This document shows, one piece after another, positions 34,934-43,854 of a stretch of 64,000 nt of DNA. The notes below the pieces were generated by a model. That model was not told the origin of the DNA. It did no database searches and saw only the letters and a list, made by a program, of their open reading frames with translations. Made by a program: the position numbers and the translations under genes. Within the stretch, counting starts at the first letter, position 1, and each line of letters starts with the position of its first letter. Origin of the DNA: Tessaracoccus sp. SD287 (GTDB lineage Bacteria > Actinomycetota > Actinomycetes > Propionibacteriales > Propionibacteriaceae). The stretch lies in NCBI RefSeq assembly GCF_017355265.1, contig NZ_JADIJQ010000012.1, positions 1 to 64,000 on the forward strand, written 5' to 3'.

Positions 34934-36109
34934 GTGACCTCGACCGTCGACCAGCGACGCTGGGCACTGTTCTCCTTGTTCTTCCTGGCCGGCCTGACGC
35001 TGTCGTCCTGGGTCACCCGCACCCCCGCGATCCGTGACCTGCTGGGCGCCAGCACGGGCCAGATGGGACTGGTGCTGTTGGGCCTGTCGGGTGGGTCGAT
35101 GCTGGGCATCCTGGTCTCGGGGGCGCTCTGCCTGCGCTTCGGCGCCCGCCCGGTCATCACCATCGGGAACATTGGCGTGGTGGCCAGCATGCCCACCATC
35201 GGCCTGGGTGCGGCGGCCGGGTCCGCCGTCCTGGTGGTCGCCGGGCTGTTCATGTTCGGCGCTGGCGCAGGTGGCGCGGACGTCGCCATGAACGTCGAGG
35301 GCGCCGACGTCGAGAAGATCATCCAGCGTCCCTTCCTGCCCCTGCTGCACGGCGGGTTCAGCTTCGGCACGGTGGTCGGGGCCCTGGCCGGCATCGGCGC
35401 CATCGCCGCCGGTCTACCGGTCACCTGGCACCTGGTCACGATCGGCGTCGTCGGCGTCGGTCTGTTCTGGTGGGCCATCCGCCACCTTCCTCCGGGCACC
35501 GGACGTCGGGTCCCCGGCGACCAGCACACCGCAACGACTGCCAGACGCGGCATCTGGCGCGACCCACGGCTACTGCTGATCGGGCTGGTCGTCCTGGCGA
35601 TGGCCCTGGCCGAGGGTGCCGCCAATGACTGGCTTCCCCTGGTGATGGTCGACGGCCACGGACTCGACCCCGCCCTGGGCTCCCTGGTCTACGCAGTCTT
35701 CGCGGCCTCCATGACGGCTGGACGCTTCGTCGGCGGACCGGTCATCGCGCGCCTGGGCCGCGGGCCGGCGCTGGCCTGGAGCGCGGTGCTCGGCGCCATC
35801 GGCATCCTGCTGGTCAGCGTGGTCGACAACGCAGCCGTCGCCTCGGCCGCCGTCGTGCTGTGGGGACTGGGCGCCTCCCTCGGGTTCCCGGTGGCACTCT
35901 CACTGGCCGCCGACTCCGGCCCGAACCCGGCCGCACGGGTGGCGGTCGCGTCCACCATCGGCTACCTGGCCTTTCTGGTGGGGCCGCCGCTGCTGGGCCT
36001 GGTCGGCGACGACGTCGGCCTGCGGACGGCACTGCTGGTGCCGATGGCGATGATGGTGATCGGCGCGGTGATCGCGCCGCTGGCCGGGGGTGGACGACGT
36101 GGCCGCTGA
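34934..36109 (+). CDS. MFS transporter (YbjJ-like)
   Basis: 391 residues, about 12 membrane helices. WVTRTPAIRDLLGAS in the first loop and GGADVAMNVEGADVEK in the fifth helix-loop region are features of the YbjJ-like group. GAGGAG five bases before GTG 34934 sets the start, better than ATG 34922. Substrate not known. It overlaps the following glycosyltransferase gene by 20 bases, so they are translated together. Confidence 0.88.
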   Translation: MTSTVDQRRWALFSLFFLAGLTLSSWVTRTPAIRDLLGASTGQMGLVLLGLSGGSMLGILVSGALCLRFGARPVITIGNIGVVASMPTIGLGAAAGSAVLVVAGLFMFGAGAGGADVAMNVEGADVEKIIQRPFLPLLHGGFSFGTVVGALAGIGAIAAGLPVTWHLVTIGVVGVGLFWWAIRHLPPGTGRRVPGDQHTATTARRGIWRDPRLLLIGLVVLAMALAEGAANDWLPLVMVDGHGLDPALGSLVYAVFAASMTAGRFVGGPVIARLGRGPALAWSAVLGAIGILLVSVVDNAAVASAAVVLWGLGASLGFPVALSLAADSGPNPAARVAVASTIGYLAFLVGPPLLGLVGDDVGLRTALLVPMAMMVIGAVIAPLAGGGRRGR

Positions 36110-37154
36110 GGTCCACCGACGACTCGGCTTCGCGCGCTGGCGCAGCGACCTGCCCAGCGGTGGCAACCGCTACGACGACGAACTGGCCGCCGGCCTGCGG
36201 GCACTGGGATGGGACCTGCACGAGTACGACGTCGCCGGCTCCTGGCCGCTGCCCACCGACCAGGACCGCCAGCACCTGGCCGAGTTGCTCGACCACGAGG
36301 ACACCTGGCTGCTGGGCAACATCGTCGCCGCGGGCGCTGCCGGGCTGATCAGAGCGGCCACCACCGCCGGACGCCGGGTCATGGTGATGGTGCACTACTT
36401 CCCGGCCGACGACCCCTCGCTGCCGCCCACCGACCGGCAGCGGCTCGGGCTCAGCGACGCCGCAGCAGTCCGGGCCGCCAGCCAGGTCCTGGTCACCAGC
36501 ACCTGGGCCGGTGAGCAGGTCGCGTCCCGCTACGACCGCCACGACGCCGTCGTCGCGCTGCCGGGGGTGAGCGCGGCCGCCATCGCTCCCGGCCCGGGCC
36601 CCGCCGCGACCGGACGAGCGCCGCGCCTGCTGTGGCTGGCCCGGCTCACGCCCAGCAAGGATCCACTCACCCTGGTCGAGGCACTGGCATGCCTGCAGGA
36701 CCTGGACTGGACCGCGCGACTGGTCGGCCCCGACACCGTTGATGAGGCCCTCACCGTCAGGGTCGCCGACCGGATCACCCGGTCGGGCCTGGCCGACCGG
36801 GTCACCCTGTGCGGCAGCGTGGTCGGTGAGGCACTGGAGGAGGTCTGGGCCGACACCGACCTGCTGGTCCACACCTCGCGCCACGAGACCTACGGAATGG
36901 TCGTCAGCGAAGCCCTGTCCCACGGCATCGCGTCGGTGGTGGTCTCTGGCACCGGCGCCGTCGAGGCCCAGGCCGGCGCGGGGGCAACCTTTCCCGCCGG
37001 CGACGTCGAGGCGCTGGCCGCCGTGCTGCGGGACTGGCTGACCGACGAGGCGACCCGGCAGCGCTGGCGCCGCCAGGCGCTGCGGCGGCGAGCCCAGCTG
37101 CCGACCTGGCAGGACACCGCCCGGATCGTCTCGGCAGCCCTCGACAGTCCGTGA
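36090..37154 (+). CDS. GT4-type glycosyltransferase
   Basis: 354 residues with GT-B fold. The C-terminal half shows LLWLARLTPSKDPLTLVEAL, LVHTSRHETYGMVVSEALSH (cut between motifs) and GAVEAQAGAGATFPAGDVEAL; ETYGMVVSEAL is the E-x7-E donor-binding motif. The N-terminus has a Gly-rich donor loop LPSGGNRYDDELAAGL. It should use a nucleotide-sugar donor; acceptor unknown. Start may be GTG 36090 or GTG 36099. Translationally coupled to the MFS gene. Confidence 0.85.
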   Translation: MDDVAAEVHRRLGFARWRSDLPSGGNRYDDELAAGLRALGWDLHEYDVAGSWPLPTDQDRQHLAELLDHEDTWLLGNIVAAGAAGLIRAATTAGRRVMVMVHYFPADDPSLPPTDRQRLGLSDAAAVRAASQVLVTSTWAGEQVASRYDRHDAVVALPGVSAAAIAPGPGPAATGRAPRLLWLARLTPSKDPLTLVEALACLQDLDWTARLVGPDTVDEALTVRVADRITRSGLADRVTLCGSVVGEALEEVWADTDLLVHTSRHETYGMVVSEALSHGIASVVVSGTGAVEAQAGAGATFPAGDVEALAAVLRDWLTDEATRQRWRRQALRRRAQLPTWQDTARIVSAALDSP

Positions 37155-37170
37155 CTCATCCTTCAGTGAC

Positions 37171-38739
37171 TCACCAGCGACGCTGCTCGGGGGCCAGCAC
37201 CGCCAGCACCCGGGCCTCGACGACCTCGACGAGCGCGTAGGCCGTCAGGGCAATCAGGGTGACCACCGCCACCGTCGACCACAGCGAGGTGTACCGGCTG
37301 GTCGCCGCATCCACGGCCATCATGTTGCCCAGTCCGGTGCCGGTGGCCAGCCACTCCGCCACGGTGGCCGCCAGCAGGGCGGTGGGTGCCGCGATCCGGG
37401 CGGCCGCGAAGAACGCCGGTGCCATGGCCGGCAGCCGTCCGAGGAGCAGCACCCGGGTGGGCGTGGTGGCGTAGGTGGCGAAGACGTCGGCGACCTGCCC
37501 GGGAAGCCGCGCCAGCCCGTAAAGGCACGAGACCAGGGTGGGGAAGAACGTCATGATGGCCACCACCACCGCCGTCCCGAACGCACCCCGGCCCAGCGCC
37601 CCCACCAGCAGGGGCGCGATGGCGATGATGGGCACGCACCGCAACGCCACCGCGACCGGGGTCAGCGCCTGGCGGGTCCTGGCCGACAACGAGAACACCG
37701 CCGCCAGCAGCACGCCCATCAGCAGCCCGGCGACGTATCCCGGGATGGCCACGGCCGCGGTCTGCCCCGAGGCGGCGAGAAGTTCCTGGCGGTGCCCGGC
37801 CGCTGCCGGTGAGGTCACCAGCCATGCCCAGACGTCGTCGGGTCGTTTGGCGAAGTAGGGGTTCAGTCCCAGCAGTTCGAACAGTCCGACCCAGGCACCG
37901 ACCACCAGGGCGCCGGTCACCAGCACTCCCGCGACGGCGTGGGCTGCGCGCTGCCAGACCGGTCGGCGAGCGGGGGAACCGGGGGGAGTGAGCAGCACCT
38001 CGGGACGCTCGGGTGCCACCCGGCGGGCCAGCGCCGAGACCAGACCGTAGCCGGCCAACGACACCAGCGTGCTCAACAGCATCAGCGCCCACAGACCGTC
38101 GGTGTCCAGGCTGCGCAGCGCCAGGATCGACAGCACCCCCAGGCCGCGTTCGGCACCAGTGAACTCACCGACCAGGGCACCCAGGAAGGCGGCCGGCACC
38201 GACGCCTGCAGGCCAGCCATCAGGTAGGGCAGCGATGCCCGACCCCGGACGACGACCAGCGTTGTCCAGCGTCCCCGCCCGTAGGTGGCGGTGAGGTCCA
38301 ACCATGACCGGGGCACCGCGCGCAGGCCGACCAGCAGCGGCACCAGGGTCAGGTAGAACACCGCGAACGCCGCCAAGGTGATCTGCGGCCCGTCCCCGAA
38401 CCCGTAGACCAGCCGCAGCAGGGGGCCCAGGGCGACCAGAGGCAGGCAGTAGACGACCAGCGCGAACCGCAGCACCAGGCGTTCCAGGGCCGGCACCAGC
38501 ACCACCAGCAGTGCCAGGGCCATCGCCGCCAGGTTGCCCCACAGGTAGCCCAGCAGGGCCTCACGGGTGGTGAACCACAACCCTCGCCCATACACCTCGG
38601 CGTTGTCGACGAGTTTGGCCGCGATGCCCGACGGCACCCCGATCAGGTGCCTGCCGGCCAGGACCGTCCGTCCGACCCACTCCCACAGGCCGAGGAACAC
38701 CACCCCGGCCAGCGCCCTGCGCCAGCCAGCCCTGACCAC
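37171..38739 (-). CDS. ABC transporter permease with two fused BPD domains
   Basis: 522 residues containing two complete SsuC/TauC-type permease domains in one chain. The first spans about 1-240 with EAA-like loop ATYGRGRWTTLVVVRGRASLP near 155; the second about 265-522 with ATYATTPTRVLLLGRLP near 425. Each has some five or six helices. Usually two identical subunits pair; here a fused pseudo-dimer could do so alone. Encoded between the ATPase gene (stop four bases upstream) and the end of the operon. GTG 38739. Confidence 0.9.
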   Translation of the reverse strand: MVRAGWRRALAGVVFLGLWEWVGRTVLAGRHLIGVPSGIAAKLVDNAEVYGRGLWFTTREALLGYLWGNLAAMALALLVVLVPALERLVLRFALVVYCLPLVALGPLLRLVYGFGDGPQITLAAFAVFYLTLVPLLVGLRAVPRSWLDLTATYGRGRWTTLVVVRGRASLPYLMAGLQASVPAAFLGALVGEFTGAERGLGVLSILALRSLDTDGLWALMLLSTLVSLAGYGLVSALARRVAPERPEVLLTPPGSPARRPVWQRAAHAVAGVLVTGALVVGAWVGLFELLGLNPYFAKRPDDVWAWLVTSPAAAGHRQELLAASGQTAAVAIPGYVAGLLMGVLLAAVFSLSARTRQALTPVAVALRCVPIIAIAPLLVGALGRGAFGTAVVVAIMTFFPTLVSCLYGLARLPGQVADVFATYATTPTRVLLLGRLPAMAPAFFAAARIAAPTALLAATVAEWLATGTGLGNMMAVDAATSRYTSLWSTVAVVTLIALTAYALVEVVEARVLAVLAPEQRRW

Positions 38740-38742
38740 CGC

Positions 38743-39549
38743 TCAGGCCCCGGCGCCGGGCACTCGGTCGACGCCCAGCAGGGTGCCGATCTGGTCGACG
38801 AGTTCCCCGAAGCGTCGACTGTGCAGGTGCTCCAGGCGACGCGGCCGCTCCAGTTCGACGGGCAGGTCGGCGATGATCGTGCCCGGCCGCGGGGACATGA
38901 CCAACACCCGATCGGCCAACAACACCGCCTCGGAGATCGAATGGGTGACCAGCAGCGTGGTCGTGACCGCACCCGACCACAGCGGCGGCAGTTCGATGTT
39001 GAGCTTCCGTCGGGTGAGTTCGTCGACCGCGCCGAAGGGTTCGTCGAGCAGCAACAGCCGGGGTTCGGTGATCAGGCAGCGGGCGATCGCCGCCCGCTGG
39101 CGCATCCCACCGGACAGTTGCGCCGGGCGGGCAGTCTCGAAGCCGGCCAGACCGACCATGGCGAGCAGTTCGCGGACCCGGTCGTGGTCGACGGCCTGCC
39201 CAGCCAGCCGCTGCGCCAGCGCCACGTTGCCGGCGGTGGTGCGCCAGGGCAGCAGTGAGGCGTCCTGGAAGGCGATGGCCATCTCGCCGCGCCGACGCAC
39301 GGCCAGCGGATCGTCCCCGCCGATGCCCACGGTGCCGCCCGGGTCGGGGCGCTCCAGTCCCGCAATGATCCGCAGCAGGGTCGACTTCCCGCACCCGGAG
39401 GGGCCGACCAGGGCCGTCACCGAGCCCGCCTCGAGGGTCAGGTCCAGGGTCTCCAGGACGACCAGCGGGTCGCCGGCGGTGGCAAAGGTCTTGGCCACCG
39501 CGACACAGGTGACCTCCGGGGCGGCCTGCTGGGTGGACGCGAGGGTCAC
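38743..39549 (-). CDS. ABC transporter ATP-binding protein (SsuB/TauB/ThiZ type)
   Basis: 268 residues. Walker A GPSGCGKST, Q-loop FQDASLLPW, signature LSGGMRQRAAIARCL, Walker B LLLLDEPFGA, H-loop THSISEAV. The LLPW after Q-loop Gln is the nitrate/sulfonate/taurine/HMP branch. GTG 39549 overlaps the binding-protein stop in a GTGA, which fixes the start. Powers import with the fused permease. Confidence 0.93.
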   Translation of the reverse strand: MTLASTQQAAPEVTCVAVAKTFATAGDPLVVLETLDLTLEAGSVTALVGPSGCGKSTLLRIIAGLERPDPGGTVGIGGDDPLAVRRRGEMAIAFQDASLLPWRTTAGNVALAQRLAGQAVDHDRVRELLAMVGLAGFETARPAQLSGGMRQRAAIARCLITEPRLLLLDEPFGAVDELTRRKLNIELPPLWSGAVTTTLLVTHSISEAVLLADRVLVMSPRPGTIIADLPVELERPRRLEHLHSRRFGELVDQIGTLLGVDRVPGAGA

Positions 39550-40565
39550 GCCGTGGGTCCGTCCTTGTACACCTCGTCGAGGATGGACCGGTCCCACAGG
39601 TCGGCGGTGGCGCCCTCGATGCCGAGTTGCGTGAACAACTCCAGGTTCTGCTGCACCTGCTCATCGGTGAACCAGCCGAACCCGAACCTGTCGGTCGTCT
39701 CGGAGTACATGAGGTCGAGTTGCACTTCGGCCTGCTTCTGCTGGGCGGCCGGGTCGAGCCCGGCATCCGGGTAGGCCTTGATGGTGACGTCGGCGGCGGC
39801 CTTCGGGTCGTCCTGGTACAACTGCCAGCCGCGGGCGTCGCCGCGGAACAGCCGCACGATCTGGTCACGGAGGCGCGCGTCGTCCAGGCTGGAGCGCAGC
39901 ACCGTGTAGGTCTGGCTCATCGGGTTGTAGCCGAAGTCGGCCAACAGCATCGAGTGTCCCTCGATGCCCTGGGTGGCCAGCGCCACCGGCAGGTCGTTGT
40001 AGAAGCAGTACAGTCCGTCGACCTGGCCGGCGGTGAGCACGGCCGGGTCGTACTGGCTGGGGATGAACTGCACCTGGTCGGTGGTGAGCTTGTTGGTGGC
40101 CATGAAGGCCGTCAGCCCCGGGGTGTCGGTGCCGGCGACGCCGATCTTCTTGCCGACCAGGTCCTGCGGCTGTTTCAGGGGCGCGTCGGCCAACGACAGG
40201 ATCGTCGCCGCACTCTTCTGGTACTGGGCGCCAATGATGACCAGGTCGGCGCCCTCGGCATTGGCCCGGGCCACGCCATCGGCCACCGAGATGTTCATCA
40301 GTGCGGCCCCGCTGACGGTGTTCGCGTCACCGGCGACGTTGGGGCCGCCCGCGGCCAGCTTCACCTTCAGGTCCTGCTCCTCGAACAGCTTGCGGTCCTG
40401 GGCCAGGTAGGTGCCCCCGAACTGCACGGAGTGGGTCCAGGACAACTGGTAGGTCACCTCGGCGGGGCCGGCGGCCGAGGGGGAGTCCTGGCCGCAGCCG
40501 ACCAGGCCGATTCCTGCCAGCGCACCGATGCCACCGAGCACGGCGCGACGAGAGTAGCTGGGCAT
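39546..40565 (-). CDS. ABC substrate-binding lipoprotein (NMT1/ThiY-like)
   Basis: 339 residues. Signal: SRRAVLGGIGALAGIGLVGC, a twin-arginine-type start with a lipobox (LVGC, Cys24), so export as a folded lipoprotein is likely. The mature protein begins with strands like VTYQLSWTHSVQFGGTYLAQ, the NMT1/THI5 pattern of proteins that bind HMP/FAMP, riboflavin or similar aromatic compounds; YQLSW is characteristic. No TPP or FMN riboswitch is visible upstream. First gene of a three-gene importer operon. AGGAGG lies about five bases before ATG 40565. Confidence 0.9.
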   Translation of the reverse strand: MPSYSRRAVLGGIGALAGIGLVGCGQDSPSAAGPAEVTYQLSWTHSVQFGGTYLAQDRKLFEEQDLKVKLAAGGPNVAGDANTVSGAALMNISVADGVARANAEGADLVIIGAQYQKSAATILSLADAPLKQPQDLVGKKIGVAGTDTPGLTAFMATNKLTTDQVQFIPSQYDPAVLTAGQVDGLYCFYNDLPVALATQGIEGHSMLLADFGYNPMSQTYTVLRSSLDDARLRDQIVRLFRGDARGWQLYQDDPKAAADVTIKAYPDAGLDPAAQQKQAEVQLDLMYSETTDRFGFGWFTDEQVQQNLELFTQLGIEGATADLWDRSILDEVYKDGPTA

Positions 40566-40699
40566 GTGACCTCCTGTGCCGGGGACTCCACATCCTAGTC
40601 AGCGGTGGGTGCTGCCCGGTGAGTTTTGCCCAACCTGCCCGCGCATCGGCAGGGGGGATCACTCTGGTTGTCTGGACACCCATCATCCTGGAGGAAGAA

Positions 40700-41248
40700 A
40701 TGACCGGCAACCGTCCCCTTGTCGAGACCATGATCAGCATCGAGAACAACGAGGACATCGACGCCGGCGTCGAGGGCCTGCGTCCGCTCATCGAGGCGGT
40801 GGTCGCCAATGACACCATCCGCGGCGTGCTGCAGGGCGACTGGGCGGGACACGCACTGCATCCCGCCATCGTGGTGCTGCCCTTGGGGCTGTGGTCGTCG
40901 GCGACCACGCTCGACCTGATCCGCCCGGGACGGGCCACCGAGTCTGCCCAGCTGCTGACCGGCCTGGGCATCCTGTCGACGCTGCCCGCGGTGCTGACCG
41001 GTGCCGCCGAAATCTCCACCGCCACCCAGAAGCAGAAGCGGGTGGGCCTGATCCACGTGTTGGCGAACAGCACCGCGCTGGGTCTGCAGGTGGGCTCTTG
41101 GGTCGCGCGCCGCGCCGGCCACCACCGCAGTGGCACGGCGCTGTCGTTGGCGGCGGTGGCGATGATGAGCTGGGGCGGCTACCTGGGCGGCCACCTGTCG
41201 GTGGCCCGCAAGGTCGGCAGCCACGACCCGGCCTTCGGTGAGGAGTAA
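40700..41248 (+). CDS. DUF2231-family membrane protein
   Basis: 182 residues. A soluble acidic N-terminus of about 50 residues, then GDWAGHALHPAIVVLPLGLW, the family's His/Pro motif, and four hydrophobic segments (about 58-75, 88-105, 120-135, 150-168). DUF2231 proteins contain a conserved His and may bind haem; not established. GGAGGAAG precedes ATG 40700. The gene is divergent from the importer and followed by the permease at 41,285. Confidence 0.82.
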   Translation: MTGNRPLVETMISIENNEDIDAGVEGLRPLIEAVVANDTIRGVLQGDWAGHALHPAIVVLPLGLWSSATTLDLIRPGRATESAQLLTGLGILSTLPAVLTGAAEISTATQKQKRVGLIHVLANSTALGLQVGSWVARRAGHHRSGTALSLAAVAMMSWGGYLGGHLSVARKVGSHDPAFGEE

Positions 41249-41284
41249 CCTTCGCGTCATCTGGCTGGCCTAGCGTGAGCTCAC

Positions 41285-42538
41285 GTGAGCCACCCCACCA
41301 CCCTTGCCCGCCGCCTCGGCCTGGCTGATGCCACCACCATCGGCGTCGGCTCGATGGTCGGCGCCGGCGTCTTCGCCGTCTTCGCCCCAGCAGCCCGGGT
41401 AGCCGGCGCCGCCCTGCTGGTGGGCCTGCTGCTGGCCGCCGTCGTCGCCTTCTGCAATGCCACCTCCTCGGCCCAACTGGCCGCCGTCCATCCCGTCGCC
41501 GGCGGCAGCTACGCCTATGGACGCGCGGAGCTGGGCCCCTGGTCGGGTTTCGCCGCCGGCTGGAGCTTCATCATCGGGAAGACCGCCTCGTGTGCAGCCA
41601 TGGCACTCACCTTCGCCGCCTACCTGGTGCCCGACGGATGGGCCCAACGCCTGGTCGCTGTCGCAGCCGTCCTGGCGCTGGCCGCCATCAACTACCGCGG
41701 CATCACCCGCACCGCCCTGGCCACCCGCCTCATCGTCGCCGTCGTGGTGACGGTGCTGATGGTGTGGACGGCGAGCAACCTGGCCATCGACGGCCCCCGC
41801 CACCTCGCCGGGCTCAGCATCGAGCCCACGATCCTGGGAACCCTCCAGGCCGCCGGTCTGCTCTTCTTCGCCTTCGCCGGCTACGCCCGCATCGCCACCA
41901 TGGGCGAGGAGGTCCGCGACCCCGGCCGGACGATCCCGCGGGCCATCATCGCCGCCCTGGCCATTGCCCTGACCATCTTCGTCGCCGTCGCGCTGACCCT
42001 GCTGGACCGGCTGGGGCCGGACGCGCTGGCGGCCAGCACCCGCCCCGTCCTCGATGCCGCCCGCGCCATTGATCCGTCCGGGGCGCTGGGGGTCGCGGTC
42101 GGTGCCGCCGCCGCGCTGGCCTGCCTGGGTGCCCTGCTCAACCTGATGACCGGTATCGGCCGCACCAGCCTGGCCATGGCCCGCGAGCGTGACCTGCCGA
42201 CCTGGTTCGCCGGCATCCACCCCCGCTTCCAAGTGCCGCATCGCGCCGAGGTGGCCCTGGCCGTCGCGGTCAGCGTGCTCGTCCTGTTCGGGGGACTGCG
42301 CGAGGTGATCAGCTTCTCCAGCTTCGGCGTGCTGCTCTACTACACCGTCGCCAACGCCGCCGCCCTGCGCCAGCGCGAGGGACGCCGCTACCCCCGGGTG
42401 CTGCAGGTGCTCGGCATCGTGTTGTGCCTGGCCCTGGTGGCCACGCTGACCTGGAAGGTGCTGGTGACCGGTGTGGTGGTCCTCGCCGTCGGCCTGCTCG
42501 GTCGCGCCGCCGTGCTGCACCGGCGTGCTCGCTCCTGA
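41285..42538 (+). CDS. APC-superfamily amino-acid permease
   Basis: 417 residues, about 11-12 membrane helices. TTIGVGSMVGAGVFAVF (first helix with GxGxGxG-like ion/substrate loop), PVAGGSYAYGRAELGPWSGF, and FFAFAGYARIATMGEEVRDP match APC transporters. It may import an amino acid or polyamine. GTG 41285. It starts 36 bases after the DUF2231 gene and could share its message. A 68-bp inverted repeat follows before the convergent lipoprotein gene. Confidence 0.88.
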   Translation: MSHPTTLARRLGLADATTIGVGSMVGAGVFAVFAPAARVAGAALLVGLLLAAVVAFCNATSSAQLAAVHPVAGGSYAYGRAELGPWSGFAAGWSFIIGKTASCAAMALTFAAYLVPDGWAQRLVAVAAVLALAAINYRGITRTALATRLIVAVVVTVLMVWTASNLAIDGPRHLAGLSIEPTILGTLQAAGLLFFAFAGYARIATMGEEVRDPGRTIPRAIIAALAIALTIFVAVALTLLDRLGPDALAASTRPVLDAARAIDPSGALGVAVGAAAALACLGALLNLMTGIGRTSLAMARERDLPTWFAGIHPRFQVPHRAEVALAVAVSVLVLFGGLREVISFSSFGVLLYYTVANAAALRQREGRRYPRVLQVLGIVLCLALVATLTWKVLVTGVVVLAVGLLGRAAVLHRRARS

Positions 42539-42564
42539 CCACGGTGGCCCAGCCCAACTCGGCG

Positions 42565-42632
42565 CTTCGAACACAGTGGTGTCACTTGGAGCAGGGTAGA
42601 GCGTGGTTGAACCGGCACCACCAAGTTCGAAG
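42565..42632. repeat. Imperfect inverted repeat between convergent genes
   Basis: Arms CTTCGAACACAGTGGTG (42565-42581) and CACCACCAAGTTCGAAG (42616-42632) match at 14 of 17 positions, with eight perfect outer pairs, around a 34-base centre. It lies between the stops of the amino-acid permease and the lipoprotein. Could be a bidirectional terminator or a decayed mobile element. Confidence 0.6.
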
Positions 42633-42651
42633 GGGCAGGACCACACGTTCC

Positions 42652-43797
42652 TCAGGCGGACTGGCGGTGCAGGGTGACCTGCACCATGCCGGCGATGATC
42701 AGCAGGACGCCGGCCACCAGCATCACCCACAGCACCGCCTCGGGGACGCCCGACGACGGGGTGGCGAAAACCACCTGCGGACCCAGCCCGTTGTTGACGG
42801 CCCCGTAGGGGGCGGCGATGAGTTGGTAGGGCAGCACGGCTGCGGTCTCCTTCGTGCTCGTCACGCCCACGATGAGCGTGTAGTACCCGGGCAGGTTGGT
42901 CAGTTTCCCACTCGCATAGAACGCCGGCTCGAGGTTCACCTCCACCACGCCACCTGGTGAGAGGTAGATCGAGGAGTACGTGCCGAACTCACCGGCTGGG
43001 TTGACCAGGTGCAGCCCGCCGCGCATGTCGGCGTCCTGCATCTGCTCCTGCACCGTCGGCGGGGGGTCGGGGAAGACGAGTTGCACCTGCAGGCCCTGGC
43101 CCCACTGCAACGGGATTCTGTAAGTATGCAGTGCGGCGGGGCCCACGTTGCCGCTCACCGTCTGCCGGGGGCTGAGCTCCCCGGCGTCTCCCAGCCAACG
43201 GCCCGGGGTGCCGGGAGCGCTGGCACCGACGCTGAGTGGTGACAGCTGCTGCTGCGGCTCATGGACGGGGTACAACGTGTTCTCCACGTTCGGCACCGTG
43301 AACAACCGGAGGCGCACCTGCACCGGGTCGGTACCCGAGCCGGCGCGACGCACCGACAGCACCAGCCGCGTCGAAGCCAGGCACTGGTCGCCGGCGCGCA
43401 CCGTCGAGCCGACGGTGGCCGACATCAGCGGGTTACGGGAGCTCGCATAGCGTGACGCCGTGGCGCTGCCGCAGCGGGTGCCGGACGCGTCACGCAGTTC
43501 CACGTCCAGCCCGTCGTCCTGACCCGGCGCGGCCACCGCGCTGACCGAGGCGGTGACGTCCTCACCGGCAGCCCGCTCGATGGTGTAGACGCGGACGCCC
43601 TGGTCGGTGTCGGTGGCGCCCACCTCGTCCCACGAGTCGCCGACCACCAGGACCGGGGCGCCGGTCGACACGCTGGTGCCGGTGACCCGCTTGCCGTACA
43701 CCGCGTCGTCGCCGCCGCTGCTGCAACCGGAGACCACCAGCATCACACCGGCCGCCAGGCCGGCCAACAGCCGGGTCGGCCAGCGCGGTCGGGTCAT
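42652..43797 (-). CDS. Putative lipoprotein with C-terminal membrane helix
   Basis: 381 residues. Signal with lipobox near VVSGCSS (Cys about 26), an extracellular strand-rich region (PVLVVGDSWDEVG, VTASVSAVAAPGQDD, LNLEPAFYAS-like VNLEPAFYASGKLT), and a C-terminal transmembrane helix (AVLWVMLVAGVLLIIAGM). A lipid anchor plus a C-terminal helix is unusual. Family unknown. Divergent from the kinase at 43,855 across 57 bases, so the two could work together as sensor and kinase. ATG 43797. Confidence 0.75.
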   Translation of the reverse strand: MTRPRWPTRLLAGLAAGVMLVVSGCSSGGDDAVYGKRVTGTSVSTGAPVLVVGDSWDEVGATDTDQGVRVYTIERAAGEDVTASVSAVAAPGQDDGLDVELRDASGTRCGSATASRYASSRNPLMSATVGSTVRAGDQCLASTRLVLSVRRAGSGTDPVQVRLRLFTVPNVENTLYPVHEPQQQLSPLSVGASAPGTPGRWLGDAGELSPRQTVSGNVGPAALHTYRIPLQWGQGLQVQLVFPDPPPTVQEQMQDADMRGGLHLVNPAGEFGTYSSIYLSPGGVVEVNLEPAFYASGKLTNLPGYYTLIVGVTSTKETAAVLPYQLIAAPYGAVNNGLGPQVVFATPSSGVPEAVLWVMLVAGVLLIIAGMVQVTLHRQSA

Positions 43798-43854
43798 GGG
43801 GGTGAGTCTAGACAGGGGAGGCCGAATGGCCCGACAACTGGCAGGATGGGCGCG

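Noticed and set aside
40566-40699. TPP or FMN riboswitch before the binding-protein gene
   Set aside because: No CUGAGA-type or RFN-type conserved segments on the minus strand.
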